Below are positions 34,856 through 42,986 of a DNA stretch of 57,986 nt, piece after piece (the first letter of the stretch is position 1; every line of letters begins with the position of its first letter). This DNA is from Myxococcales bacterium (GTDB taxonomy: Bacteria > Myxococcota > B64-G9), in the NCBI GenBank assembly GCA_012798435.1, contig JAAZNF010000075.1:1-57986 (forward strand), given 5' to 3'. Under the pieces are notes generated by a model. The model did not search any database, had not been told where the DNA came from, and saw only the letters and a program-made list of their open reading frames with translations. The translations under genes were made by a program, and so were the position numbers.

Positions 34856-35436
34856 CGTTCTACCTCCCGGAGGCTTGCGGCGGCTTGCAGCAGTTCGGCC
34901 ATACGGCCGCGGGCCCGGTACAGCAACGAATGCACGGCTGCCGGTGAACGATCGAGGACCCGGGCGATCTCCTCACCGCTCATCTCCTCGTAGCGGAGCA
35001 AGATGAGCGCCAGCCGCTGGTCGGCGGGCAGCTCGTCCAGTGCGCTGCGGATGGCGGCTTCTCGCTCCTTCTGCCACAGGGCTTCTTCGGGGCTCGCGCC
35101 GGCGGAGGGCCCCGGGCTCGCCTCGATGGCCGCGGGTGCGACCGGCACGGTGCGGCTCCGGTCGTGCCTTTTATTGCGCTTGAGGCAGAGCCTCGCCGCG
35201 ATGGTGAAGAGGTACGCACGCAAGGGGCGCTCGGGCCGGTAACGCCGGGCGGCTTCGAAGAGACGATGGAACGTGTCCTGGGTGACGTCCTCGGCGTCCG
35301 CGACGGAGCCGAGGTGCCGGTAGGCCAGGCGGAAGATAGCGCGATGGTGGCGCTCGACCAGCATGCGAAAGGCCTCGTCGTCGCCGGCGGCCGTGCGGGC
35401 CACCAGAGTTGCGTCTTCAGGTTGCCGCTCGGACAT
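34852..35436 (-). CDS. RNA polymerase ECF sigma factor
   Basis: 194 residues. Region 2 is about 8-75 (FRMLVERHHRAIFRLAYRHLG, then DAEDVTQDTFHRLFEAARRY). Region 4 is about 125-180 (ALDELPADQRLALILLRYEEMSGEEIARVL, AAVHSLLYRARGRM). No region 1 or 3. ATG 35436 fits the family N-terminus although its ribosome site is weak; ATG 35478 is an alternative with a G-rich run and AT-rich TTAATAA upstream. It heads a four-gene unit: sigma, anti-sigma, Spy-like protein, Cys-rich lipoprotein. Confidence 0.88.
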   Translation of the reverse strand: MSERQPEDATLVARTAAGDDEAFRMLVERHHRAIFRLAYRHLGSVADAEDVTQDTFHRLFEAARRYRPERPLRAYLFTIAARLCLKRNKRHDRSRTVPVAPAAIEASPGPSAGASPEEALWQKEREAAIRSALDELPADQRLALILLRYEEMSGEEIARVLDRSPAAVHSLLYRARGRMAELLQAAASLREVER

Positions 35437-35636
35437 GTTCAATGGCCCGGTCCTCTGGCCAGGTGGCCACGACAACATTTATTAACCCCCCAGCGCACAC
35501 CGACTGACGGTCGATCGAGTCAGAACCTCGGCGGGGCCTGTCCCCGCGGGGGGGCCGTGGTCCGCGTTGCGGGTATTCCGCTGACTTTCCAGAGAGTTGG
35601 ACGGGGGTTCGGTTCGCGGCGTCCGAGCCGGGTCTT

Positions 35637-36281
35637 TCAGCGCCGGCCGGACTTTCTGCGCTTCCGCTTCGACCCCGACTTCGGCTCCTTCTTGTCGCGC
35701 AGAGCCTCGGCGTCCTCATCCGCCCACAGGCCCGCCTTTCCCTCGACCGCCTCGCGAAACAGCTCGTCGTACGAATCGAGACGCGGGTGGGGAAAGCGCC
35801 GGTAAGGGTAGGCGAATCCGTCTCGGAGCATGCGGCCGCCCAGATCCTCGCCATCGCCGTCGACGTAGGCCAATAGCCGCCCGTAGCGGTCGCGCCGCTC
35901 GTGGTGCGCCGGGAACACCAGGGTGAGCTTGCGGCCCTGGACCAGCTCCTCCATGTGACGGGAGGCCCGGCGCCCGAGGGCGATCATGGCCGCGCGGTCC
36001 TTGCCGGTGCGCTCGAGATCCCGATCCAGCTTCTTCGAGGACCACTTCTCGGGCGAGTCGATGCCGATGACGCGTACGTGCTCTTTCTTGCCGTCCAGGC
36101 GCACCTGGAGCGTGTCCCCGTCCACCACCTTGATGAGCTCGACCTCGACCCGCGTGTCGCCTTCATCGGCGCGCGCCGCCGGGATCCAAGCAAGCGAGGC
36201 GAGCAATACCGCCCAGGCGATTCTCCCCCCTCGAATCGGTGCGACACGGGGCATCCGCGAGCCGGGGGGCATTTCGGTCAT
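35637..36281 (-). CDS. Secreted thermonuclease-like (SNase) protein
   Basis: 214 residues. Signal peptide about 20-38 (AVLLASLAWIPAARA). The SNase domain follows: VKVVDGDTLQV-like KVVDGDTLQVRL, VRVIGIDSPE and RRDRYGRLLAYV, so the acidic metal-binding residues and both arginines of staphylococcal nuclease have counterparts. A very basic C-terminus (KKEPKSGSKRKRRKSGRR) may bind nucleic acid. It starts 19 nt after the RAM-domain gene. ATG 36254 is an alternative start. Likely a periplasmic or extracellular nuclease. Confidence 0.85.
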   Translation of the reverse strand: MTEMPPGSRMPRVAPIRGGRIAWAVLLASLAWIPAARADEGDTRVEVELIKVVDGDTLQVRLDGKKEHVRVIGIDSPEKWSSKKLDRDLERTGKDRAAMIALGRRASRHMEELVQGRKLTLVFPAHHERRDRYGRLLAYVDGDGEDLGGRMLRDGFAYPYRRFPHPRLDSYDELFREAVEGKAGLWADEDAEALRDKKEPKSGSKRKRRKSGRR

Positions 36282-36300
36282 GGACCGAGATCCCGCTTCC

Positions 36301-36540
36301 TCAGTCCAGATCGATCACGTTGCAGGTGATGGTGCGGATGACGCCTTCGATCATTTGAATCTTGGAGTAGCTCACCTTGCCGACGGAGTTGACGTCGTCG
36401 GCCTCGACCAGGGCGATGATGTCGTACTGCCCGGTCACGGCGTGGGCGGTCTTCACGCCCTCGATGGTGGCCAGGCGCTTGAGGATACCGGGCACCGTGC
36501 CCGCCGCTCCCTCGATCAGGATGTACGCTTGTGATGGCAT
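36301..36540 (-). CDS. Stand-alone RAM domain (Lrp/AsnC ligand-binding) protein
   Basis: 79 residues covering one Lrp/AsnC effector-binding domain without the helix-turn-helix (AYILIEGAAGTVPGILKRL, VKTAHAVTGQYDIIALVEAD, IRTITCNVIDLD). Such single-domain proteins form octamers and bind amino acids or similar small molecules. ATG 36540 has AGAGAGGTGA upstream. It is divergent from guaA and followed by the nuclease gene. A mate with a DNA-binding domain is not seen nearby. Confidence 0.88.
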   Translation of the reverse strand: MPSQAYILIEGAAGTVPGILKRLATIEGVKTAHAVTGQYDIIALVEADDVNSVGKVSYSKIQMIEGVIRTITCNVIDLD

Positions 36541-36588
36541 GGGTCACCTCTCTTTTGGGGCCTCGCCGGCCGCTTTCGCTTGGTGATG

Positions 36589-36617
36589 TTTGTACCCCGT
36601 CCAGCGGGCGAATGCAA
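36589..36617 (-). promoter_or_regulatory. Promoter of the RAM/nuclease unit
   Basis: Minus strand: TTGCAT (36617-36612), 17 nt, TACAAA (36594-36589). Predicted start near 36582, leader about 42 nt. Confidence 0.6.
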
Positions 36618-36653
36618 GCGGCCATCAGCGGGCGACCGCTTTCGCCGATCTTC

Positions 36654-36682
36654 TTGACAGGGCCGGCCGCTACGCGTACGAA
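36654..36682 (+). promoter_or_regulatory. Promoter of guaA
   Basis: TTGACA (36654-36659), 17 nt, TACGAA (36677-36682); predicted start near 36689 and GGAGG before ATG 36711. The -10 is imperfect. Confidence 0.5.
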
Positions 36683-36710
36683 GAAGCGTCTTTCCAACCC
36701 GGAGGCGCGT

Positions 36711-38543
36711 ATGCCCCGCGGCAGCCCAAGCCACGATCGGATCGCGGTCATCGATTTCGGCGGCCAGTACGCCCACCTCATCGCCACCAAGGTGCGCCGG
36801 CTCGGGGTGTACTCCGAGATCCGCCAGCCGGAGGACCCCATCGAGCGCTTCCGGGGCTTTCGCGGCATCATCGTCTCCGGCAGCCCCTCGCTCTCCTCCC
36901 ACGGCGAGGACAGCGACTACACCCGCGCCATCTACGACCTGCCCGTACCCATCCTGGGGCTGTGCTTCGGCCACCAGGAGATCGCCAAGCACTACGGAGG
37001 CGAGGTGGTCCACGGCGGCCGCGAGTGGGGCCGGGCCCAGTTCCACCGGTTGCGCGAGCACCCGCTGTTCGCCAACCTCTCGCCGGTCGAGCAGGTGTGG
37101 ATGAGCCACTTCGACTCGGTCACCCGCGTGGGCCCGGGATTCGAGGAGCTCGGCTACACGGTGGACGCCGCCGGCAAGGAGCACCGCTTCGCCGCCCTGG
37201 GCTCGGACGAGAAGAAACGCTACGGCTTCCAGTTCCACGCCGAGGTGGACGACACGGTCCACGGCGAGAAGATGCTGGAGAACTTCGTCCTCGGCATCTG
37301 CGGCTGCCGGCCCACCTGGAACATGAAGCAATACCTGGAGGACGCGCTGCGCGCGCTCCAGCAACGGCTGGCCAAGCAGAGCGTCTTCCTGCTCGCCTCG
37401 GGCGGGGTGGACTCCACCGTGGCGGCGGTGCTGCTGGGGCGGGCGGTGGGTCCCGAGCGGCTGCACCTTCTGCACGTGGACAACGGGCTCATGCGCAAGG
37501 ACGAGAGCCGCCGGGTGATGGAGACCTTCCAGCGCCTCGGGCTCGAGCGCAACCTGCACTTCGTGGACGCCGGAGGGCAATTCCTGGCCGCCCTGGAAGG
37601 GGTGCTCGAGCCGGAACAGAAACGCCGCATCATCGGCGACACCTTCGTGCGGGTGTTCACCGAGCAAGCCGAGCGGCTCGGCATCCGCGATCACCTGCTG
37701 GCCCAGGGCACCATCTACCCCGACACCATCGAGACCGGCGGCACGCGCCGGGCCGATGTGATCAAGACCCACCACAACCGGGTGCCGGTGATCGAGGAGA
37801 TGATCCGGGCGGGCAAGGTGATCGAGCCGCTGGCCGACCTCTACAAGGTCGAGGTGCGCGAGCTGGGCCGCGAGCTCGGGCTCCCGCGTGAGGTGGTGAA
37901 CCGCCACCCCTTCCCCGGGCCGGGGCTAGGCGTACGCCTGCTGTGCAGCGACGGCCGCGAGGACCGTTCCCACTTTTCCGAGATCGAGCCGGCCCTGCCC
38001 GCACTGGCGCAGCGTTTTTCGCTCCAGGCCCTGGCGCTGCCCATCCGCTCGGTGGGGGTCAAGGCCGACCTGCGCGCCTACGAGCACCCGGTGCTGCTCT
38101 CGGGCGCGATCGAGTGGAGCCGGCTGCAGCAGGCCATGAACGCCATCACCGCCGAGGTCCCCCACATCAACCGCTGCGTGTGGAACCTCTCACCCATCGC
38201 CCCCAAGGTGGCGCAGCCGGTGGCCGGCACGGTGAGCCGCGAGCGGCTTTCGGTGCTGCGCGAGGCGGATGCGCTGGTGATGGAAGGTCTGCGGCGGCAC
38301 GGGGTGTACGACGCCATCTGGCAGTGCCCCACGGTGCTGGTGCCGCTGTCGCTGGGGCCGCGGCCCGGCGAGCTGGTGGTCATCCGGCCGGTGCTCTCCG
38401 AGCGGGCCATGACCGCCGCGGCAGCCGAGCTGCCGCCACGGCTTCTGGAAGAGCTGCGCGATTCGCTACTCTCGCTGCGTGGGGTGTCGGCGGTGGCGCT
38501 GGACGTCACCTCCAAGCCGCCCGGGACCATCGAGTGGGAGTGA
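36711..38543 (+). CDS. guaA: GMP synthase (glutamine-hydrolysing), eukaryote-type long form
   Basis: 610 residues, about 85 longer than the E. coli enzyme. The class I glutaminase domain has GLCFGHQ (C85) and the triad mates in FQFHAEVD (H176, E178). The ATP-pyrophosphatase domain has the PP-loop SGGVDS (230-235), QGTIYPDTIETGG and HPFPGPGLGVRLL. Several stretches resemble animal GMPS more than typical bacterial GuaA, as recalled from the human sequence: IKTHHN, GKVIEPLADLYKVEVRELGRE and LPIRSVGVKADLRAYEHPV. It converts XMP to GMP with glutamine and ATP. ATG 36711 follows GGAGGCGCGT; upstream in-frame codons lack family similarity. Confidence 0.93.
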   Translation: MPRGSPSHDRIAVIDFGGQYAHLIATKVRRLGVYSEIRQPEDPIERFRGFRGIIVSGSPSLSSHGEDSDYTRAIYDLPVPILGLCFGHQEIAKHYGGEVVHGGREWGRAQFHRLREHPLFANLSPVEQVWMSHFDSVTRVGPGFEELGYTVDAAGKEHRFAALGSDEKKRYGFQFHAEVDDTVHGEKMLENFVLGICGCRPTWNMKQYLEDALRALQQRLAKQSVFLLASGGVDSTVAAVLLGRAVGPERLHLLHVDNGLMRKDESRRVMETFQRLGLERNLHFVDAGGQFLAALEGVLEPEQKRRIIGDTFVRVFTEQAERLGIRDHLLAQGTIYPDTIETGGTRRADVIKTHHNRVPVIEEMIRAGKVIEPLADLYKVEVRELGRELGLPREVVNRHPFPGPGLGVRLLCSDGREDRSHFSEIEPALPALAQRFSLQALALPIRSVGVKADLRAYEHPVLLSGAIEWSRLQQAMNAITAEVPHINRCVWNLSPIAPKVAQPVAGTVSRERLSVLREADALVMEGLRRHGVYDAIWQCPTVLVPLSLGPRPGELVVIRPVLSERAMTAAAAELPPRLLEELRDSLLSLRGVSAVALDVTSKPPGTIEWE

Positions 38544-38632
38544 GCGCGCGTGATGGCGCGTGGGGTTCACGCCCGCACCTCGCACAGGAAGAGGCCTGTT
38601 CCCGAAGTGGTGGTGTCACTGGGGGTCCCACG

Positions 38633-40717
38633 TCAGCGGCGTGCCAGAACCTCCCTCAGCAGGACGGATAGCTGTTTGAAATCGAACGGCTTCTGCAAGA
38701 ACGGGAGATCGTCCGGCAGGCTGGCGCGCTCGGAGATGGCCGCTTCGGTGTAGCCCGAGATGAAGACGAGCTTGAGCGCAGGTAGCGTCTTTTTCAGCCG
38801 CTGCGCCAACACCCAGCCGTTCATGCCCGGCATGACTATATCGCTGAGCAGCAGGTCCGGCCGGAGCTTTTCCTCTTCCACCAAGAGCAGCGCCGCCCCA
38901 CCGTTCTCGGCAGCGGCCACCCGGTAGCCCAGGGACTCGAGCATGCGCGAAAGCAAGTTGCGGAGCGGGGTCTCGTCCTCCACCACCAGGATGAGCTCGC
39001 CCCGGCCCGGGGTCTGCGAGGCGGGAGGCGCGGGGTTCGTTTGCCGCAGGGCCTCCTCCGACAGCGCAGGGAAGAAGATGCGGAAGGTGGTGCCCTTGCC
39101 CTGGCGCGACTCGACCGAGATCTCCCCCCCGGACTGCTTGACGATGCCGAAGACCGTCGAGAGCCCCAGCCCGGTACCCTTCGCCTTGGTGGTGAAGAAC
39201 GGCTCGAAGATCTTCTGCAGCGTCTCGTGCGGCATGCCGCAGCCCGTGTCCGCGACCTCGATGGTGACAATCTCCCCGCCCGGTTGCCCGAGACGGGCCT
39301 CGCCGGGCAGCTCGTTGGGGTTGCCCGGGCGGGTGGCGATGGAGAGCCGGCCGCCATCCGGCATGGCGTCGCGCGCGTTCACCGCCAGGTTCACGATGAC
39401 CTGCTCGAGCTGCGACGGGTCGATGTGGATCGACGGCAGGTTGTCCGCGAGATCGAACCGGAGCTCGACGTCCTCGCCCAGCAGTCGACCGAGCATCTTC
39501 TGCATGCGGCGTAGCAGGTCGTTGAGAGCCACTGTCTCCAGGCGCATGGGTTGCCGCCGGGAGAAGGCTAACAGTTGCCGGGTGATGTCGGCGGTGCGCC
39601 GACCCGCGTCGCGGATCTCCAAGACCGCCTCGCGCAGCGGATCGGCCGGGGGAAGCTCCTCCAGCATCTGGTCGGCGTAACCCTGCACCACCGTCAGCAG
39701 GTTGTTGAAGTCGTGGGCCACTCCGGCCGCCAGTCGTCCGATGGCCTCCATCTTTTGCGAGTGGCGAAGTTGCTCCTCGATGGCGGAGCGCTCGCGTTGG
39801 GCGCGCACCTCCTCGGTGGCGTCCTCGAACGAGGCCACCATACCGTCGAAGTCGCCCGCCGCGGAGAACAACGGTGCGGCGTTGATGGAGAGCAGCACCC
39901 GCCGACCGTCCGGCCACTCGATGGCGTGGCGCACGCCGAACACCGGCTGACGGGTGGCCTTCACCCGAGAAAAGGGCAGCTCCTCGTCCGGAAACGGCCT
40001 GCCGTCCCAGCTCGTGATCTTCCAGGCCGAGGCGTTGTAACGGCGCTGCACGATCTCGGACTGCCGGACGCCGAGCAACTGTTCGGCCCGCTGGTTGGCG
40101 AAGGTGATGTGCCCCTCCCGGTCTACGAAACAGATGGACACGGGGCTCGTCTCCATGAGCCGGGAGAGGAGCGCCTCCTGCTTGGAGAGCTTCTCCAGCG
40201 CTGCGCGGAGCTCCTGCTCCCGCGCCAGCAGGTCGGCGGTGCGCTCTCGCACCAGCGCCTCCAGTCCGCGGTTCAGTTCCCGCAGCGCCCGCTGGAGCCG
40301 GTCGTGTTCGATGCGGATGGCCACCTGGTTGGCGAGGTTGGAGACGAGCTGGGGGAGCACAGCGGGCGGTGAGTCGTCGAGCGAAAAAATGATGTGTCCG
40401 AACCAGCGCTCGGCGGTCCGGATGGTGGCACGCTTGAAGTCGGGGCCGGTGAAGCGACGGCACTGCTTCTGGCACGGCGCTTCCGGCCTCTCGCCTTGCC
40501 AGCCCTCGCACGCCTCTGGCGCTGTTCGGCCCGGACGGAACACGCTCCCCTCGATACAGGCAGCCACCTGTCGTACCCCGGGAAGGCTTTCCAGGCCGTG
40601 CAACAACAGCTCGAACAGGTGCCGCTCGTCGGGGGCCGCCGGGATGGCGGACTGCAGGAGCAGTATCCGCTCCAGCAGCTCGTGACTGGCGTAACTGGCG
40701 TCGGTGGAACCGCTCAC
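38633..40717 (-). CDS. Soluble PAS hybrid histidine kinase with receiver domain
   Basis: 694 residues, no membrane segment. Order: GAF-like sensor (about 10-140) holding a Cys group (C70, C82, C86), coiled coil (140-188), PAS (about 188-305), HisKA with VAHDFNNLL (H335), HATPase (NLAVNARDAM, DTGCGMP, GTGLGL) and C-terminal receiver (acidic EDE, phospho-acceptor D626 in LSDIVMPG). The HDFNN form of the H box is typical of NtrB-like/hybrid kinases. It starts at GTG 40717, overlapping the MEDS gene stop by GTGA, so the two are coupled. No DNA-binding response regulator is adjacent. Confidence 0.92.
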   Translation of the reverse strand: MSGSTDASYASHELLERILLLQSAIPAAPDERHLFELLLHGLESLPGVRQVAACIEGSVFRPGRTAPEACEGWQGERPEAPCQKQCRRFTGPDFKRATIRTAERWFGHIIFSLDDSPPAVLPQLVSNLANQVAIRIEHDRLQRALRELNRGLEALVRERTADLLAREQELRAALEKLSKQEALLSRLMETSPVSICFVDREGHITFANQRAEQLLGVRQSEIVQRRYNASAWKITSWDGRPFPDEELPFSRVKATRQPVFGVRHAIEWPDGRRVLLSINAAPLFSAAGDFDGMVASFEDATEEVRAQRERSAIEEQLRHSQKMEAIGRLAAGVAHDFNNLLTVVQGYADQMLEELPPADPLREAVLEIRDAGRRTADITRQLLAFSRRQPMRLETVALNDLLRRMQKMLGRLLGEDVELRFDLADNLPSIHIDPSQLEQVIVNLAVNARDAMPDGGRLSIATRPGNPNELPGEARLGQPGGEIVTIEVADTGCGMPHETLQKIFEPFFTTKAKGTGLGLSTVFGIVKQSGGEISVESRQGKGTTFRIFFPALSEEALRQTNPAPPASQTPGRGELILVVEDETPLRNLLSRMLESLGYRVAAAENGGAALLLVEEEKLRPDLLLSDIVMPGMNGWVLAQRLKKTLPALKLVFISGYTEAAISERASLPDDLPFLQKPFDFKQLSVLLREVLARR

Positions 40718-41361
40718 GCCGGGCTCTCACCGTTTTTCGCCCGCAGGCGAGCCAGAAAGACCTCGGGCTTCACGAAGAAGGGGTTGCGCACCAGTTGGCC
40801 GTTGACAATGGTCAAGGGGTGGACCTGGAGCACGTCCAGGATCACGTCTCCCGGAAATCGTCGCGTGTCGTACTGGCAGCAGGCGGTGCATGGACACTCG
40901 GCCAGAAGCTGGTTGAGCCGCGCCTCGTACTCCATGAGCTTCACCCGATCCGCGCCTTTGTCGAGACACCAGCTCATCTCGCCGGTGCCGCGGGCGCCCG
41001 GATAACCTTCCTTCTCGACCGCCTGGATGTAGAAGTCGCGCACGACGCCGAGCATCTCGTCCGGAGCGAAGGCTCCCGAGGGGCAGTACGCATCGCGCGC
41101 CCCGGTCACCGTGATGGCCGCGGGCGATTGGTGTACCTCGAGCCCCAGACGCTCGAGTTCGAGAAGCATCTCCGCCGGGGTCATGGTGTCGGCGAGGTAC
41201 AAGAGCTTCTCGCCCTCCCGGCGGCCGCTCTCGAGGTAGCGTGCGAGCACCCCCAGGCGCTCGCGGTCGTCGGCGAAGAGGTAGCAGATGTGCTGCCCCT
41301 CCTCGAACCGCGCCTCGGTGAACCCCAAGGATATCATCCGCTTCTTTTTGGGCTGGCACAT
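40714..41361 (-). CDS. MEDS-domain (DcmR-type) sensor protein
   Basis: 215 residues from ATG 41361 (GGAAGGGAGGGAACG upstream). The domain opens with EEGQHICYLFADDRERLGVLARYLESG and EKLLYLADTM and closes with CCQYDTRRFPGDVILDVLQVHPLTIVNG and NPFF, the hallmarks of the MEDS domain first named from DcmR and methanogen regulators. These domains are thought to bind small hydrocarbon-derived ligands or act as catalytic-like sensors; no enzymatic role is shown here. It includes a Cys cluster CPCTACCQYD. Coupled to the hybrid kinase downstream. Confidence 0.82.
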   Translation of the reverse strand: MCQPKKKRMISLGFTEARFEEGQHICYLFADDRERLGVLARYLESGRREGEKLLYLADTMTPAEMLLELERLGLEVHQSPAAITVTGARDAYCPSGAFAPDEMLGVVRDFYIQAVEKEGYPGARGTGEMSWCLDKGADRVKLMEYEARLNQLLAECPCTACCQYDTRRFPGDVILDVLQVHPLTIVNGQLVRNPFFVKPEVFLARLRAKNGESPA

Positions 41362-41411
41362 CGTTCCCTCCCTTCCTGGCCGGTGGTGGCCGGGAACGTC
41401 TCATCGTAACG

Positions 41412-42656
41412 TCAGCGCTGGCCCACGAACTTGCCGTAGCTGAACACGCCCTCCTGGCGCTTGCCGTCCTTCATGACCAGCACGCCGTCGCCGTGGGGCT
41501 TGCCGTCCATCCAGTCGCCCTCGTAGGTCCACTGCGGGGTGACCGCCTTCCCCTTTCCGTAGCGCAGGTCGTTCTTCCACTCGCCCTCGTAGCGCGAGCC
41601 GTCCTTGAGGACCTCGACGCCCTTGCCCTGGCGCTTGCCCTGCACGAAGTCCCCCTCGTACATGCTGCCGTCGGGCTGGGTGAGCTTGCCCCGGCCGTGC
41701 ATCTTGCCGTCCTGCCACTCGCCCTCGTAGCACATGCCGGCCTTGGTGGTGAGCATGCCGCGCCCGTGGGTCTTGCCGTTCTTCCACTCGCCCACGTAGC
41801 GCGTGCCGTCCTTGGAGGAGAGCGTTCCCTTGCCCGAGCGCACGCCGCGCTCGAACGTCCCCTCGTACACCACGCCGCGCGCCGAGACTTCTTTTCCTTC
41901 GCCGTGGCGCTCGCCGCCTTGGAAGGCGCCGCTGTACACCGTTCCGTCCGCGAGCGTCTCTTTGCCCTGGCCAGATCGCACGCCGTTCTCGAACGAGCCC
42001 TCGTAGCGGCTGCCGTCTTTTCGCACCTCTCTGCCCGGTCCGGTGAGGCGGTCGTCCTTCCAGGTGCCGGTGCGCTGGGTGCCGTCGGCCAGCGTCTCCG
42101 TGCCCGGTCCCTGGCGCAGGCCCTTCTCGAACACGCCCTCGAAGCGCTCGCCGCGGGGGGTGGTGAGCACGCCCTTGCCGTGCCGCTCGCCGGACTTCCA
42201 CTCGCCGGTGTAGCTCGTGCCGTCGGGCAACGTCTCGCTGCCCTGGCCCTCGCGCTCGTCGTTCTTCCACTGGCCCTGGTATTTGAGCCCGGTCGGGGTG
42301 GTGAGCGTCCCCTGGCCATGGTGCCGGTCGCGCTCCCACTGGCCGGTGTAGGTGGTCCCGGTGGAGGAGACCTCACTGCCCTGGCCGTGGCGCAGGCCGG
42401 CTTTCCACTGCCCGGTGTAGCGGCTGCCGTCGGCCGACTTCAGCGTGCCCTCGCCCTCGGGGAGCCCGTTGATGAAGCCACCCTCGTACTCCTCGCCCTG
42501 CGGTCCCTTGGCCTTGCCCGGGCCGGCGGCCAGGCCGTTCTGGCAACTACCTTCCAGGTGCGTCCAGCCCTTCATGGACTGGTGCAGCTTGCAAGCAGGC
42601 TCGGCGGCCGAGGCCGCGAGCGGAAAAGACAGCAAGAACGCGATCGAGATCCTCAT
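41412..42656 (-). CDS. Secreted MORN-repeat protein
   Basis: 414 residues with a signal peptide (cut near ASA/A, about 18). Sixteen consecutive MORN repeats of about 23 residues (pattern YxGxWxxGxxHGxGxxxxxDGxx) run from about residue 55 to the end, the last one short. MORN repeats form flat beta ribbons that bind lipids or proteins. ATG 42656 overlaps the stop of the small Cys protein gene (ATGA). Function unknown. A much longer open frame continues upstream across other genes but is an artefact of codon bias. Confidence 0.88.
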   Translation of the reverse strand: MRISIAFLLSFPLAASAAEPACKLHQSMKGWTHLEGSCQNGLAAGPGKAKGPQGEEYEGGFINGLPEGEGTLKSADGSRYTGQWKAGLRHGQGSEVSSTGTTYTGQWERDRHHGQGTLTTPTGLKYQGQWKNDEREGQGSETLPDGTSYTGEWKSGERHGKGVLTTPRGERFEGVFEKGLRQGPGTETLADGTQRTGTWKDDRLTGPGREVRKDGSRYEGSFENGVRSGQGKETLADGTVYSGAFQGGERHGEGKEVSARGVVYEGTFERGVRSGKGTLSSKDGTRYVGEWKNGKTHGRGMLTTKAGMCYEGEWQDGKMHGRGKLTQPDGSMYEGDFVQGKRQGKGVEVLKDGSRYEGEWKNDLRYGKGKAVTPQWTYEGDWMDGKPHGDGVLVMKDGKRQEGVFSYGKFVGQR

Positions 42657-42877
42657 GGCATTCCCCCATGGACGATACGGATCCCCCAGATGGGACAGCG
42701 CGAGAGGGGCAGGCGGCAGGACCGCTCGCATCCCGGGCAATGTTGGCCAGCGCGCTCGAGTAGCCATAGCACGCCCGCCCCGCCGAGGCCGAGCCCGAAC
42801 ATAAGACGAAACAGCTCGCGCCGGCTGAGCCGATGGACGTCCGAGGATGCCTGGGGTTCTGGGTTGTGCACGCTCAC
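42653..42877 (-). CDS. Small Tat-like, Cys-rich membrane protein
   Basis: 74 residues, start GTG 42877 or GTG 42871 (GGGG upstream). An S-R-R-x-L-F motif precedes a hydrophobic helix (LMFGLGLGGAGVLWLL), as in twin-arginine signals or signal anchors. The remaining 30 residues contain C-P-G-C, a further Cys and C-P (four Cys), perhaps a metal or Fe-S site. Its stop overlaps the MORN gene, so both are translated together. Not recognised as a named family. Confidence 0.6.
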   Translation of the reverse strand: MSVHNPEPQASSDVHRLSRRELFRLMFGLGLGGAGVLWLLERAGQHCPGCERSCRLPLSRCPIWGIRIVHGGMP

Positions 42878-42927
42878 CCCTCTGGCGGAAATCTACTCGA
42901 TCGCGGGCCGGATGGGAAGTGAAACGC

Positions 42928-42956
42928 TTGCGGTGGCCGGGCGGGCCGGATATGTT
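42928..42956 (+). promoter_or_regulatory. Promoter of the ERG2/sigma-1-like gene
   Basis: TTGCGG (42928-42933), 17 nt, TATGTT (42951-42956); predicted start near 42963, leader about 24 nt with GGGAGAAA before ATG 42987. Confidence 0.55.
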
Positions 42957-42986
42957 CTCACCCGAAACCGCCCAAGGGAGAAACTC

